From: JAAFHN01 sp031421855
GTDB lineage: Bacteria > Pseudomonadota > Gammaproteobacteria > Burkholderiales > Burkholderiaceae_C
Length of the DNA: 6,602 nt
Assembly (NCBI GenBank): GCA_031421855.1
Contig: JANOPN010000181.1
Coordinates: forward strand, 1-6,602
Direction: 5' to 3'
Under the pieces are notes generated by a model, which saw only the letters and a program-made list of their open reading frames with translations, had not been told where the DNA came from and did no database searches. Below, piece after piece: positions 1 through 6,004 of this stretch. The first letter of the stretch is position 1. The number at the start of each line of letters is the position of its first letter. The position numbers were made by a program, and so were the translations under genes.

Positions 1-420
1 GCTGGCATCGGTCTCGTCTAGCCAGCGTTGGGGCTCGAACGATGCCGCTCGGGGTAGGTGGCTTTCGCTCACGCTGTCAACACGCAGCAGGTTCATGACG
101 ATGGTGCCTTTGGGGACGCGAACGTCGCCGATGGTCATGTCAATCGAGGTCTCTAGCGGCAAGAACGGTGCCACGGGTTTGAGGCGCATGGTCTCGTGGG
201 TGCAAGCCTCGACATAACTGAGTGCGTTTAGCTCATCCAGGCGGGGGTGTTGGCGGTGGTGTCTTCGCCTGCGAGCAACATGGTCAAGACGTTGCCTGTG
301 ACTTGCGCGTCGTCCATGCGGCTGCCGGGCATGTCGGCGGCGGCGATCATGGCTTCGAGCAAGTTGTTGGGTGACTGGTGCAGATCGGGTTGGGCCTGCA
401 TGCGCGCGCGGGCGCACGAT
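1..420 (-). pseudogene. Cytochrome P450 remnant: no 5' half, internal deletion and frameshift
   Basis: Read from about 413 leftwards, one frame gives ARARMQAQPDLHQSPNNLLE and then the I-helix oxygen-activation motif AGEDTT, followed by ANTPAWMS and a TGA-independent stop (TAA at 228-230). From 240 leftwards a different frame gives LDELNALSYVEACTHETMRL, which holds the K-helix ExxR motif (ETMR), then KPVAPFLPLETSIDMTIGDV and the PERF-like segment FEPQRW, running off the left edge. Both parts are typical bacterial P450 sequence in the correct order. P450s normally have some 50 residues between the AGxDTT threonines and ExxR; here there are about half as many, so a stretch is deleted at about 230-245 and the frame changes there. 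Everything upstream of the I-helix region is absent, since unrelated sequence and the preceding gene's stop (487) lie immediately before it. The haem-ligand cysteine would lie beyond the window. The fragment cannot make a working P450. Confidence 0.9.
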
Positions 421-486
421 TCGCGACAGTGGACATGCTGAGTTCCGTGCGAAGCGAGCCGCGTCGTCACGCAAACCAACTGCCGC

Positions 487-1359
487 TCATTCTTCCAACG
501 GCACCAGGCTCCAGTGGTTTCGTGGCATCGCAGCGGCCCAAATCTGCATGTGGGCGTGGAGGTTTCGTCGGCAAGCCTCTCGCTCTTCTTGCCCGAGACC
601 GGGCTTGGTCCGCACGTAGAAGGTTGCACCATTGAGTTCCTGCCCCCACAACTGCGACTTCGTCCAAGTCTCGTCTTTTGAGAGAAAAAGCGAACCAAAC
701 TTGATCACCAAGTCGCTCAGGGGACGGCTCAAAATCTTTGGATCGACATTGAATGTGCCGCCGTAGCTCAGTTTCACGCCATGTACCAGGCCTGGCGCGA
801 GTGCCGGCGGCGCTGGGTTGGGCGCGGCCGTGTGGCTCTCACTGACGTGGAACGTGCTGGCAAGCTTTGCAGCGGTGAGGGTCTGTCCGACAACAGCTTT
901 TTGGGGCAAGCCAAGGCGTAACGCCAATGAGGGGCTCACATGGTGCGCGTCGGGCGCGGCCTCGGGTGCGCCCAGCACCCAGCCGCGTGCATTGAGGTCG
1001 GTGGAGTCAAAAGTCCAGATTTCGGTTTGAATGGTTTGGCCGTCTTTGGCTCGAAAGTCGACAATCGCGTCGGCGCGGCGCGCGGCGAGTCGCGAAACAC
1101 AAGGTATTTGTCGAAGTTGTGCCACCGACTCAGAAGTCACGGTTGGTTTGACGTTCTGTGTCCAATCTCCCCCCTGCTGGAAAACGCTTTTGATGACCCA
1201 AATGTCCGCGACCGGCTTGGGTTTGCTCGCTTCGCCGGGCGCTGCCGCTGCGGGTTTGCTTGCGGTTTGTCCCTGTGCCAAGCCCGCGCCAAGAGCTACC
1301 AAGATGCCCGAAAGCAACGCAAGCGAAAGCGCGCGGATGTCAGTTTTTGTGTTTTGCAT
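487..1359 (-). CDS. Sec-secreted protein of unknown family, last gene of the exporter cluster
   Basis: A 290-residue protein that I do not recognise. Residues 1-28 form a signal peptide: positive charges at K5 and R9, a hydrophobic core at about 10-25 and a likely cleavage after A28 (GLA/QG). An Ala/Pro/Lys-rich linker (about 33-50) follows, then a soluble domain starting near DIWVIKSVFQQGGDW, with a second Pro/Ala-rich linker at about 178-190 that suggests two subdomains. Two cysteines, C87 and C263, could form a disulphide in the periplasm. There are no further membrane segments and no lipobox. The start at 1359 is preceded by a GAGAG element about 12 bases upstream; the nearby ATG at 1364 is in another frame. 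It begins 32 bp after the second permease ends, so it is probably co-transcribed with the exporter. It may be a cargo, a periplasmic accessory protein or a surface factor; the sequence does not decide. Confidence 0.72.
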   Translation of the reverse strand: MQNTKTDIRALSLALLSGILVALGAGLAQGQTASKPAAAAPGEASKPKPVADIWVIKSVFQQGGDWTQNVKPTVTSESVAQLRQIPCVSRLAARRADAIVDFRAKDGQTIQTEIWTFDSTDLNARGWVLGAPEAAPDAHHVSPSLALRLGLPQKAVVGQTLTAAKLASTFHVSESHTAAPNPAPPALAPGLVHGVKLSYGGTFNVDPKILSRPLSDLVIKFGSLFLSKDETWTKSQLWGQELNGATFYVRTKPGLGQEEREACRRNLHAHMQIWAAAMPRNHWSLVPLEE

Positions 1360-1391
1360 TTCATGGTCTCTCGTTCAAATAGTCTTACAAA

Positions 1392-2579
1392 TCACCCGTG
1401 CCCACCCCTAGCAAACAGGGCTTGCAGGCTCACGCGGTCGGCCCGCCACACCACAAAGTTTGTGCACAGCAACAAGCCGGTGGCCAAACCCGCCCAAGGC
1501 CAAAGCATCCACTGCGCCGTGGATTGCGCCCCCAGCCACCCTCTCGGTGACACCCAAGAGCACTGCGCCCCACACGCGAGCGTAATCGCGAGCAATATGG
1601 CGTTGCTTCCAATCATGAGTGCAGCCACCGCCGCGCTCAAACGTAGCGCATCCAAGCCCTGGTACACCCAATGCGCACCGCCGGTTCGGCGTACTGCAAC
1701 GACGAGTGAGAGCACATGCCGATAGCCCCACGCGGCCGAAGCGCCCACGGCAAGGCCAAGTATGGCCAATCCCCATTGCCAGCGAGCTCGAGCGAGATGT
1801 ACCTGCGCGAGAAGCTGGCTTGGCTCGTGGCGTATCGCATGCACTGTCCATCCACTGTTTTGTAAAACTTCAAGCGCAATCGGCTGCGCAGCGCTTGGTT
1901 TTGTATTGGTTCTGTGGTCGATTTTCGGCGTAGCACCCGCACCAACCCATGCGCCGCTTGTTTGTTGTGACCACTCATCGCCCAGCGCTCGAGCGGCCAT
2001 TTCGGGGCCGATCACCACAACCCGTGCCCTGGAATCCAAGAGCCCAATTTCGCGTTGGGTTTGCGCGAGTTGGCTCTCGTTGGGGAAATCCTTCATCTGC
2101 AGAGTTGGCGATGAAAGTGCAGTGCACGCCACCGAGTCGTTGATTGTCAAGCGCTCACCGTGCACTTCGCCACGCCCTTCAGTGGCCTGGGACATTGCCC
2201 AGCAGCCATCGCGGGGCCAACCCAAACCGGACGCTACCCAAACGCCTTGAAGGTTGCCACTTCGCTCAAACGCCCCTTGTACCTTGACACCCCAAGAGGT
2301 GAGCCAAATGACGGGTTGCTCGATGGAGCCTTCTGCCGGGCCTGACCAATGCATGAGCGCGCGTGTGTCGGGTCGCACGAACTGGTTTAAAAGGCCAGTT
2401 CTGTGTGGTGCTTCAAACGACAGCCGCCACGCGCGCAAACCTCCAAGACTCGAAAACTCTGGTGTGCTGACCGCGACTTGAGTGTCTTGAGCGTAGCGCT
2501 GGCCTGCCATGCTCACAACCGCAAGTAAGGCGGCCAAAAGCAGCACGCGTGCGGTTCCCAATCGCAGCCATGACCACAT
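1392..2579 (-). CDS. Divergent MacB/FtsX-like ABC permease subunit (second permease)
   Basis: About 395 residues from the ATG at 2579. The layout is that of MacB/FtsX-type permeases: one N-terminal membrane helix (about 11-26), a large periplasmic domain (about 30-265), then three helices near 268-286, 314-336 and 357-376, and a short basic tail. After helix 2 the segment VAVRRTGGAHWVYQGLDALR resembles the FtsX-family coupling region, where an AlrRalGa-type motif contacts the ATPase. The periplasmic domain has no motif I can match to the MacB periplasmic core; C126 and C152 may form a disulphide. The open frame extends upstream to 2708, but that part overlaps the ATPase gene and is not protein-like. 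A GTG at 2591 shares one base with the ATPase TAG stop and is an alternative start; neither start has a strong ribosome site, which suggests translational coupling. It probably pairs with the permease at 4323-5582 around the shared ATPase. The family assignment rests mainly on topology and context. Confidence 0.75.
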   Translation of the reverse strand: MWSWLRLGTARVLLLAALLAVVSMAGQRYAQDTQVAVSTPEFSSLGGLRAWRLSFEAPHRTGLLNQFVRPDTRALMHWSGPAEGSIEQPVIWLTSWGVKVQGAFERSGNLQGVWVASGLGWPRDGCWAMSQATEGRGEVHGERLTINDSVACTALSSPTLQMKDFPNESQLAQTQREIGLLDSRARVVVIGPEMAARALGDEWSQQTSGAWVGAGATPKIDHRTNTKPSAAQPIALEVLQNSGWTVHAIRHEPSQLLAQVHLARARWQWGLAILGLAVGASAAWGYRHVLSLVVAVRRTGGAHWVYQGLDALRLSAAVAALMIGSNAILLAITLACGAQCSWVSPRGWLGAQSTAQWMLWPWAGLATGLLLCTNFVVWRADRVSLQALFARGGHG

Positions 2580-2590
2580 CGACACCGCCA

Positions 2591-3298
2591 CTATGATGTA
2601 GCCATCGCTGCGGCGCCAGCGAGCTCGGACATTTGCACCACGCGCGTGCTCGCGCTGAGTAGACGCGAGTCGTGCGTTGCCAACACCAAAGTGGTGGTAC
2701 CTGCGCACGCCGTTTGCAATATTTCCATCACATTGGCTGCGGCTTCGTCGTCCAATGCGCTTGTGGGCTCATCTGCAAGTACCAACGCTGGCGAGCGCAT
2801 GATCGCGCGCGCGATGGCCGCCCGCTGGGCTTGCCCCCCAGAAACGGCGCTGGGAAGTCGATTGGCAAGTTCCGCCAACCCAAGCGACTCCAGCAACCCG
2901 CTCGCACGCTCTTTCCACTCGGTCTTTTTGGCGCGCTCGTGGGCCACGGGCAAGAGCACGTTGTCCAGCAAGCTCAGGTGGGGCAGCAGTGCAGCCTGTT
3001 GGTAGACAAAGCCCACATGACTGCTACGCCAGCGGTCCAGCTCGGTGTGTTGCATGGTTTGAATGGATTCCCCCTCAAACCGGTAGCTACCGGTGGATAG
3101 TCGCAGCATCGCACTCAAGGCATAGAGCAACGTGGACTTGCCGCCGCCGCTTGGACCTACAAGGGCAATTTGTTCGCCACGCGTCACGATCAAGTCCAAG
3201 TCACTAAAAACATGCGTTTTGGCTTTGGTGTAGCGGTAACTCGCCGCGTTAAGCTCTATGAGGCAGGCGCTGGGTGCTCGGGTGGTGCTCAAATTCAT
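2591..3298 (-). CDS. ABC transporter ATPase, MacB/LolD type
   Basis: A 235-residue cytoplasmic nucleotide-binding subunit, the usual length for stand-alone LolD/MacB-type ATPases. All catalytic motifs are intact: Walker A GPSGGGKST (48-56), Q-loop YQQ (99-101), ABC signature SGGQAQR (153-159), Walker B LVLADE with catalytic E177, D-loop SALDD (180-184) and the switch histidine in ATHD (H209). The family is known to power MacAB efflux, LolCDE lipoprotein release and FtsEX. Its ATG overlaps the adaptor stop codon as ATGA (3295-3298), and its TAG stop touches or nearly touches the next permease, so it is translated in step with both. It is the only ATPase in the cluster and must serve both permeases. 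The adaptor next door favours a MacB-like role over a LolD role. Whether it transports a peptide, a protein or a small molecule cannot be read from the ATPase. Confidence 0.97.
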   Translation of the reverse strand: MNLSTTRAPSACLIELNAASYRYTKAKTHVFSDLDLIVTRGEQIALVGPSGGGKSTLLYALSAMLRLSTGSYRFEGESIQTMQHTELDRWRSSHVGFVYQQAALLPHLSLLDNVLLPVAHERAKKTEWKERASGLLESLGLAELANRLPSAVSGGQAQRAAIARAIMRSPALVLADEPTSALDDEAAANVMEILQTACAGTTTLVLATHDSRLLSASTRVVQMSELAGAAAMATS

Positions 3299-4326
3299 GG
3301 TTCGCCTTTGCGGCGCAGTGGGTAGCGTGCGCCCAGCAGCACTTCGGCCGGCGCGCTGGCGGAAAATTTGGCAGAAAAGCGCAGCTGCGGCACTTGACCC
3401 CTCGCGTCGATCATGGGAGAAACACGAGTGACGACCACGCCCGATGCGATGCGCTTGGGGCGTGAGATCAGCGCTTCAAGTGGTACGCGGGCGGCAATGA
3501 GGTCGGCGTCTTCAGCGTGCACCGAACAGTCGAGCACCAGCTCGCTTTGATCAGCGAGCTCCAACAGCCCGTCTCCGCCGCCGTAGCTCCCACCGGCTGC
3601 ATTCACCACTTGACCTGGCTCTACCGTGCGTTTGACGACAATGCCAGCACCGGGACTTTGGATTTGTGTGTAGCGCAACTCGCGCTCTAAGCTACGTTGG
3701 CTCAGCTCGAGTTCGCGCAGCTCGAGCTTGGTGGACTCCAGATCGGTTTCACGCTCCTGAATGGCCAGGGCATTTTTGATATTGCCAGCATCGCTGTAGA
3801 GCTGCTGCAGCACCGAAGCCTCACGCTTTTGCGTCGCAATTTGCAGGTTCAAAAGCGCGAGACGTGTTTGAACACGCTGTCGGGAAAGCTGATTGCGCTG
3901 CATTTGCTCGGTCAGCGCGCGTGGTGAAATTTCAATGAGCACTTGACCTTTTCGCACGGCGTCGCCAACGTCCACACGGACGGCGATCACTTCGCCGCTG
4001 GCCTGCGATTTGATTGGAACCAAAGTTTTGGGCTTGACTTCGCAGACGCCTTCCAAGTCATATCGAGGGGTGTTTGGGCCTGCAATGGGCGGCACGGTGT
4101 TTGCAAGCTCACGGGTTGGCAAGGTGGAGATGGCCTGTGCAGACACCGTGGCACTGGGTGTGCTACTGATCGAAGTGCCCAAATTTTTAGGCGGCGAATG
4201 CGGCTCGGGCGCGCAGGCACTCAGGCCAAGCGCAAAAGTAGAGAGAAAGGAAGCGTTCAGCATTTGAACAGGCCACTTCAAAGACAATCGCTCACTGGTA
4301 ATGGGCCAACGGGTTGTGGCGCTCAC
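3295..4326 (-). CDS. HlyD/MacA-type periplasmic adaptor, predicted lipoprotein
   Basis: A 343-residue membrane-fusion (adaptor) protein of a tripartite pump, bridging an inner-membrane ABC permease and an outer-membrane channel. An N-terminal signal ends in the lipobox LSAC (35-38), predicting lipid attachment at C38. A Ser/Thr/Pro-rich linker (about 40-90) follows, then the first half of a lipoyl-like barrel-sandwich domain with the pattern SGEVIAVRVDVGDAVRKGQ (110-128), a long charged coiled-coil hairpin (about 137-217), the second lipoyl half (about 220-260, SPGAGIVVKRTVEPGQ) and a beta-barrel domain to the end. The start is a GTG whose last bases overlap the preceding permease's TGA (GTGA), with an AAGAG ribosome site 9 bases upstream. 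An internal ATG at 4263 would give a shorter signal peptide but without positive charges, so I prefer the GTG. The short C-terminal region resembles MacA-like proteins in overall order. Confidence 0.93.
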   Translation of the reverse strand: MSATTRWPITSERLSLKWPVQMLNASFLSTFALGLSACAPEPHSPPKNLGTSISSTPSATVSAQAISTLPTRELANTVPPIAGPNTPRYDLEGVCEVKPKTLVPIKSQASGEVIAVRVDVGDAVRKGQVLIEISPRALTEQMQRNQLSRQRVQTRLALLNLQIATQKREASVLQQLYSDAGNIKNALAIQERETDLESTKLELRELELSQRSLERELRYTQIQSPGAGIVVKRTVEPGQVVNAAGGSYGGGDGLLELADQSELVLDCSVHAEDADLIAARVPLEALISRPKRIASGVVVTRVSPMIDARGQVPQLRFSAKFSASAPAEVLLGARYPLRRKGEP

Positions 4327-5582
4327 GCGGCGTGGCTCTTAATCAGCAGGGCGGTGGGCCGCTGTACCAACGCACGAGCGAGCAGCAGCGAAAGCCCAGC
4401 TCCAGCGGCCGCGCCGAACACGGCTGCCGGCCACAGCTTGGGCGCAGCCCAAGGGTGGCCTTGCACCGCAAACCAACCCCACGCGATGAGGCCGGCCGCC
4501 AGGGTAGCCAGGGTCAAAACACCAAACTCAGCGCGCAAAGCCTCCAGGCCCGCCTGCCAGCGACCTTGTCCAAAGCCCCGGCGCAAGGCCAACTCCAAGG
4601 ACAGCGCCCGAAACCGAAGCCAAATGAACGCCAGCACGGACAGCGCCATGGTGACGGCGAGCGCAACTGGAATCCATTGGCCCGCGCGGAGAAGAGCGCG
4701 CCGTGTCTGGCTGATGCGAATGGTGTCCATGACGGGCTGCACCCGGGTCACCATGGCGCTCCATTGTTCGGGGTTGGGGTTTCGAGCGACGATGGCTTCT
4801 ATTTCATCGACTGCTGCGGCCACGTCAACTTCAGGTCGAATTTTGACAAAAACTCGCACCCCATTGATCGAGAAGCCAGACCGGCGATTGGGAGCGTCGA
4901 GCCACTCAGGGGAGGCATAAAACTGAATGACTTCGGGCGAGGTGGTGGGCCGAGGCGCGAACCGCCCAGCCCCGAGTGTTTGCCGGGCGGGCGGCAAGAT
5001 CTCCGCGATGGCACCTGGCAGAGGGGGTTTGAATGGACTCGCAGCTTTTTTCAGCACAAACTCTGACCGCGCGTATCGGTTGGTCAGCTCATCTGAGAGC
5101 TTCGAGCCGTCGGTGGCAATGCTCAACCCAACACCAAGCGCCTTCGCGTTGCCAAGCCTGAATGCGCTGACAAATTCAGGGTCGACAACGTGAATTTCAA
5201 CGGGTCGGTTAGCCTCGTCGACTAGCGCGGGGAAAAACAAAAGGCGGTGAACGGACTCAATGTTTGGACTGGCGCGGAGTTCCTCAAGCGCAGGCGCTGA
5301 GAGGGTCAGACCCCATCGGAACGGGTTTTTCATCAACTCCGAAAACGCGCCAGCAGATTTTGGACCAGGGGGCAGTGATGAACCGTTATGAACTGAGCTG
5401 ATTTCGATGGCGCGGTCCCAGTGATGCCACTCGTACTCGGTACGCAAGCGCTCGTGAGCGAGCATGAGCGCGACGATTGCAGTTAAAACCGACGTTAAAA
5501 GTACAGCGACAAGTACAAAACGTGGGCGCAACGATGAGACCAATGGCATGGATCGGATGGGCTGATATGTTGACCAGGTCAT
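4323..5582 (-). CDS. MacB/FtsX-like ABC permease subunit without an ATPase domain (first permease)
   Basis: A 419-residue inner-membrane protein. It has an N-terminal helix (about 21-43), a periplasmic domain (about 44-298) and three C-terminal helices (about 303-322, 354-374 and 383-404), the layout of MacB/FtsX permeases. The periplasmic part carries MacB-core-like pieces: VVDPEFVSAFRLG (132-144), and a late strand-helix unit at GVRVFVKIRPEVDVAAAVDE (241-260). The coupling segment after helix 2, ELALRRGFGQGRWQAGLEALR (330-350), matches the family's ALRRalGa pattern that docks on the ATPase. Classical MacB has an N-terminal ATPase fused on; here it is separate, at 2591-3298. The ATG at 5582 has AGGTAGG 11 bases upstream; an in-frame ATG eleven codons later is the alternative. 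An inverted repeat overlapping the ribosome site may control its translation. It probably forms a heterodimer with the permease at 1392-2579. Confidence 0.87.
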   Translation of the reverse strand: MTWSTYQPIRSMPLVSSLRPRFVLVAVLLTSVLTAIVALMLAHERLRTEYEWHHWDRAIEISSVHNGSSLPPGPKSAGAFSELMKNPFRWGLTLSAPALEELRASPNIESVHRLLFFPALVDEANRPVEIHVVDPEFVSAFRLGNAKALGVGLSIATDGSKLSDELTNRYARSEFVLKKAASPFKPPLPGAIAEILPPARQTLGAGRFAPRPTTSPEVIQFYASPEWLDAPNRRSGFSINGVRVFVKIRPEVDVAAAVDEIEAIVARNPNPEQWSAMVTRVQPVMDTIRISQTRRALLRAGQWIPVALAVTMALSVLAFIWLRFRALSLELALRRGFGQGRWQAGLEALRAEFGVLTLATLAAGLIAWGWFAVQGHPWAAPKLWPAAVFGAAAGAGLSLLLARALVQRPTALLIKSHAA

Positions 5583-5593
5583 TTGTGTGTTCG

Positions 5594-5629
5594 CCTACCT
5601 GGACCGACCGGGGTTGCAGTCGGTCTAGG
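5594..5629 (-). promoter_or_regulatory. Ribosome site and overlapping inverted repeat before the first permease
   Basis: On the minus strand AGGTAGG (5600-5594) is the ribosome site for the ATG at 5582. Just before it lies a perfect 7-bp inverted repeat, GACCGAC (arm at 5619-5625) and GTCGGTC (arm at 5602-5608), with a 10-base loop. After one mismatch (A opposite C in the minus-strand RNA) the repeat extends three more pairs (5627-5629 with 5598-5600), and these three bases are the first AGG of the ribosome site. In RNA the hairpin could partly hide the ribosome site, or it could be an operator in DNA. There is no U run after it, so it is not a standard terminator. The regulatory role is inference. 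Confidence 0.5.
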
Positions 5630-5663
5630 CAGAAGTGGTTGACTTGGTCTCTCCTAAATCAAT

Positions 5664-5909
5664 TCACTGCTGTTGAGTCGAATGTCTAATAGTAATTGTC
5701 CACCTTCTTGTGGTCGTTACGACGGTCCCATCGGGAAGAACCGTGGTGATCGTCTCCGTGACCGTGGTGGTGCAAGTCCCCGCACCGTCGCAGGACTGCG
5801 TCGTTGTGGTTGTGGTTGTGGTCGTGGCCGCAGCATCGAGCGGGTACAACGCAGCGATGGAAAAAGTTACTGCTGCTACAACCGTCGCCAATCCTCGAAT
5901 GAATTTCAT
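5664..5909 (-). CDS. Small secreted threonine-rich protein
   Basis: An 81-residue protein that I cannot place in a known family. Residues 1-28 are a clear Sec signal peptide (K2 and R5, hydrophobic core about 7-22, cleavage after the AAA at 26-28). The predicted mature part is about 53 residues, of which 24 are threonine, starting with nine in a row (29-37). C40 and C46 bracket the loop DGAGT and could form a disulphide. Then come two alternating Thr/Val/Ile stretches (46-58 and 62-76) separated by PDG, which looks like a two-stranded beta hairpin, and the end is STQQQ. The start is well supported by a GAGG ribosome site (5918-5915) five bases upstream. The 81 bp to the first permease contain no evident promoter or terminator, so it may be the first gene of the exporter transcript. 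It is a candidate substrate of that pump. The low complexity leaves some risk that it is not a real gene. Confidence 0.68.
   Translation of the reverse strand: MKFIRGLATVVAAVTFSIAALYPLDAAATTTTTTTTTQSCDGAGTCTTTVTETITTVLPDGTVVTTTRRWTITIRHSTQQQ
5805..5822 (-). repeat. Hexanucleotide repeat coding for Thr-Thr
   Basis: Three exact tandem copies of ACCACA on the minus strand (TGTGGT on the plus strand), followed by degenerate ACG/ACC threonine codons. They encode most of the nine-threonine run at the mature N-terminus of the small secreted protein. A gain or loss of a unit would keep the frame and change the run by two threonines. Three units is short, so active slippage is not shown. Confidence 0.7.
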
Positions 5910-5933
5910 AAGCGCCTCAAATTAATCACTGAT

Positions 5934-5974
5934 ATGAAGAGGCCCCAATGAAGAGGCCCCAATGAAGAGGCCCC
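5934..5974 (-). repeat. Three tandem 14-bp repeats in the leader of the threonine-rich gene
   Basis: The plus-strand unit ATGAAGAGGCCCC occurs at 5934-5946, 5948-5960 and 5962-5974, each separated by a single A, giving a period of 14 bp with no mismatches in the 13-base core. On the coding (minus) strand the unit reads GGGGCCTCTTCAT. Every copy carries GCCTC, which is complementary to the GAGGC that spans the ribosome site of the downstream gene (5918-5914). The block lies between a possible -10 box and that start codon, so it is either transcribed leader or a set of protein-binding sites. Confidence 0.85.
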
Positions 5975-5980
5975 ATCAAA

Positions 5981-5986
5981 AGTATA
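5981..5986 (-). promoter_or_regulatory. Possible -10 box (TATACT) for the threonine-rich gene and exporter cluster
   Basis: The minus strand reads TATACT, one base from the TATAAT consensus. A transcript would begin near 5974, at the first tandem repeat, about 65 bases before the ATG at 5909. No good -35 hexamer lies at 16-18 bp spacing (GTCGGC is found there), so the promoter is either activator-dependent or not real. Confidence 0.35.
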
Positions 5987-5988
5987 AA

Positions 5989-6004
5989 CGCAAAGAAATT
6001 TGCG
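5989..6004. promoter_or_regulatory. Perfect palindrome CGCAAA-N4-TTTGCG, possible operator
   Basis: CGCAAA (5989-5994) and TTTGCG (5999-6004) form an exact 6-bp inverted repeat with a 4-bp spacer, immediately upstream of the possible -10 box and within the -35/-10 region. The size and position suit the binding site of a dimeric regulator. I do not recognise the protein it would bind, and no regulator gene is in the window. Confidence 0.4.

Noticed and set aside
228..698. Single minus-strand open frame covering the P450 I-helix and a long upstream extension
   Set aside because: Only the part after about 420 is P450-like; the upstream part is an out-of-frame shadow of the secreted-protein gene.
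940..1725. Long plus-strand open frame of 261 codons
   Set aside because: It lies antisense to two supported minus-strand genes, spans their boundary and shows Arg/Cys-rich shadow composition.
2580..2708. N-terminal extension of the second permease up to 2708
   Set aside because: It overlaps the 3' end of the ATPase gene by over 100 bp and lacks a signal or membrane segment; starts at 2579 or 2591 suit the family.
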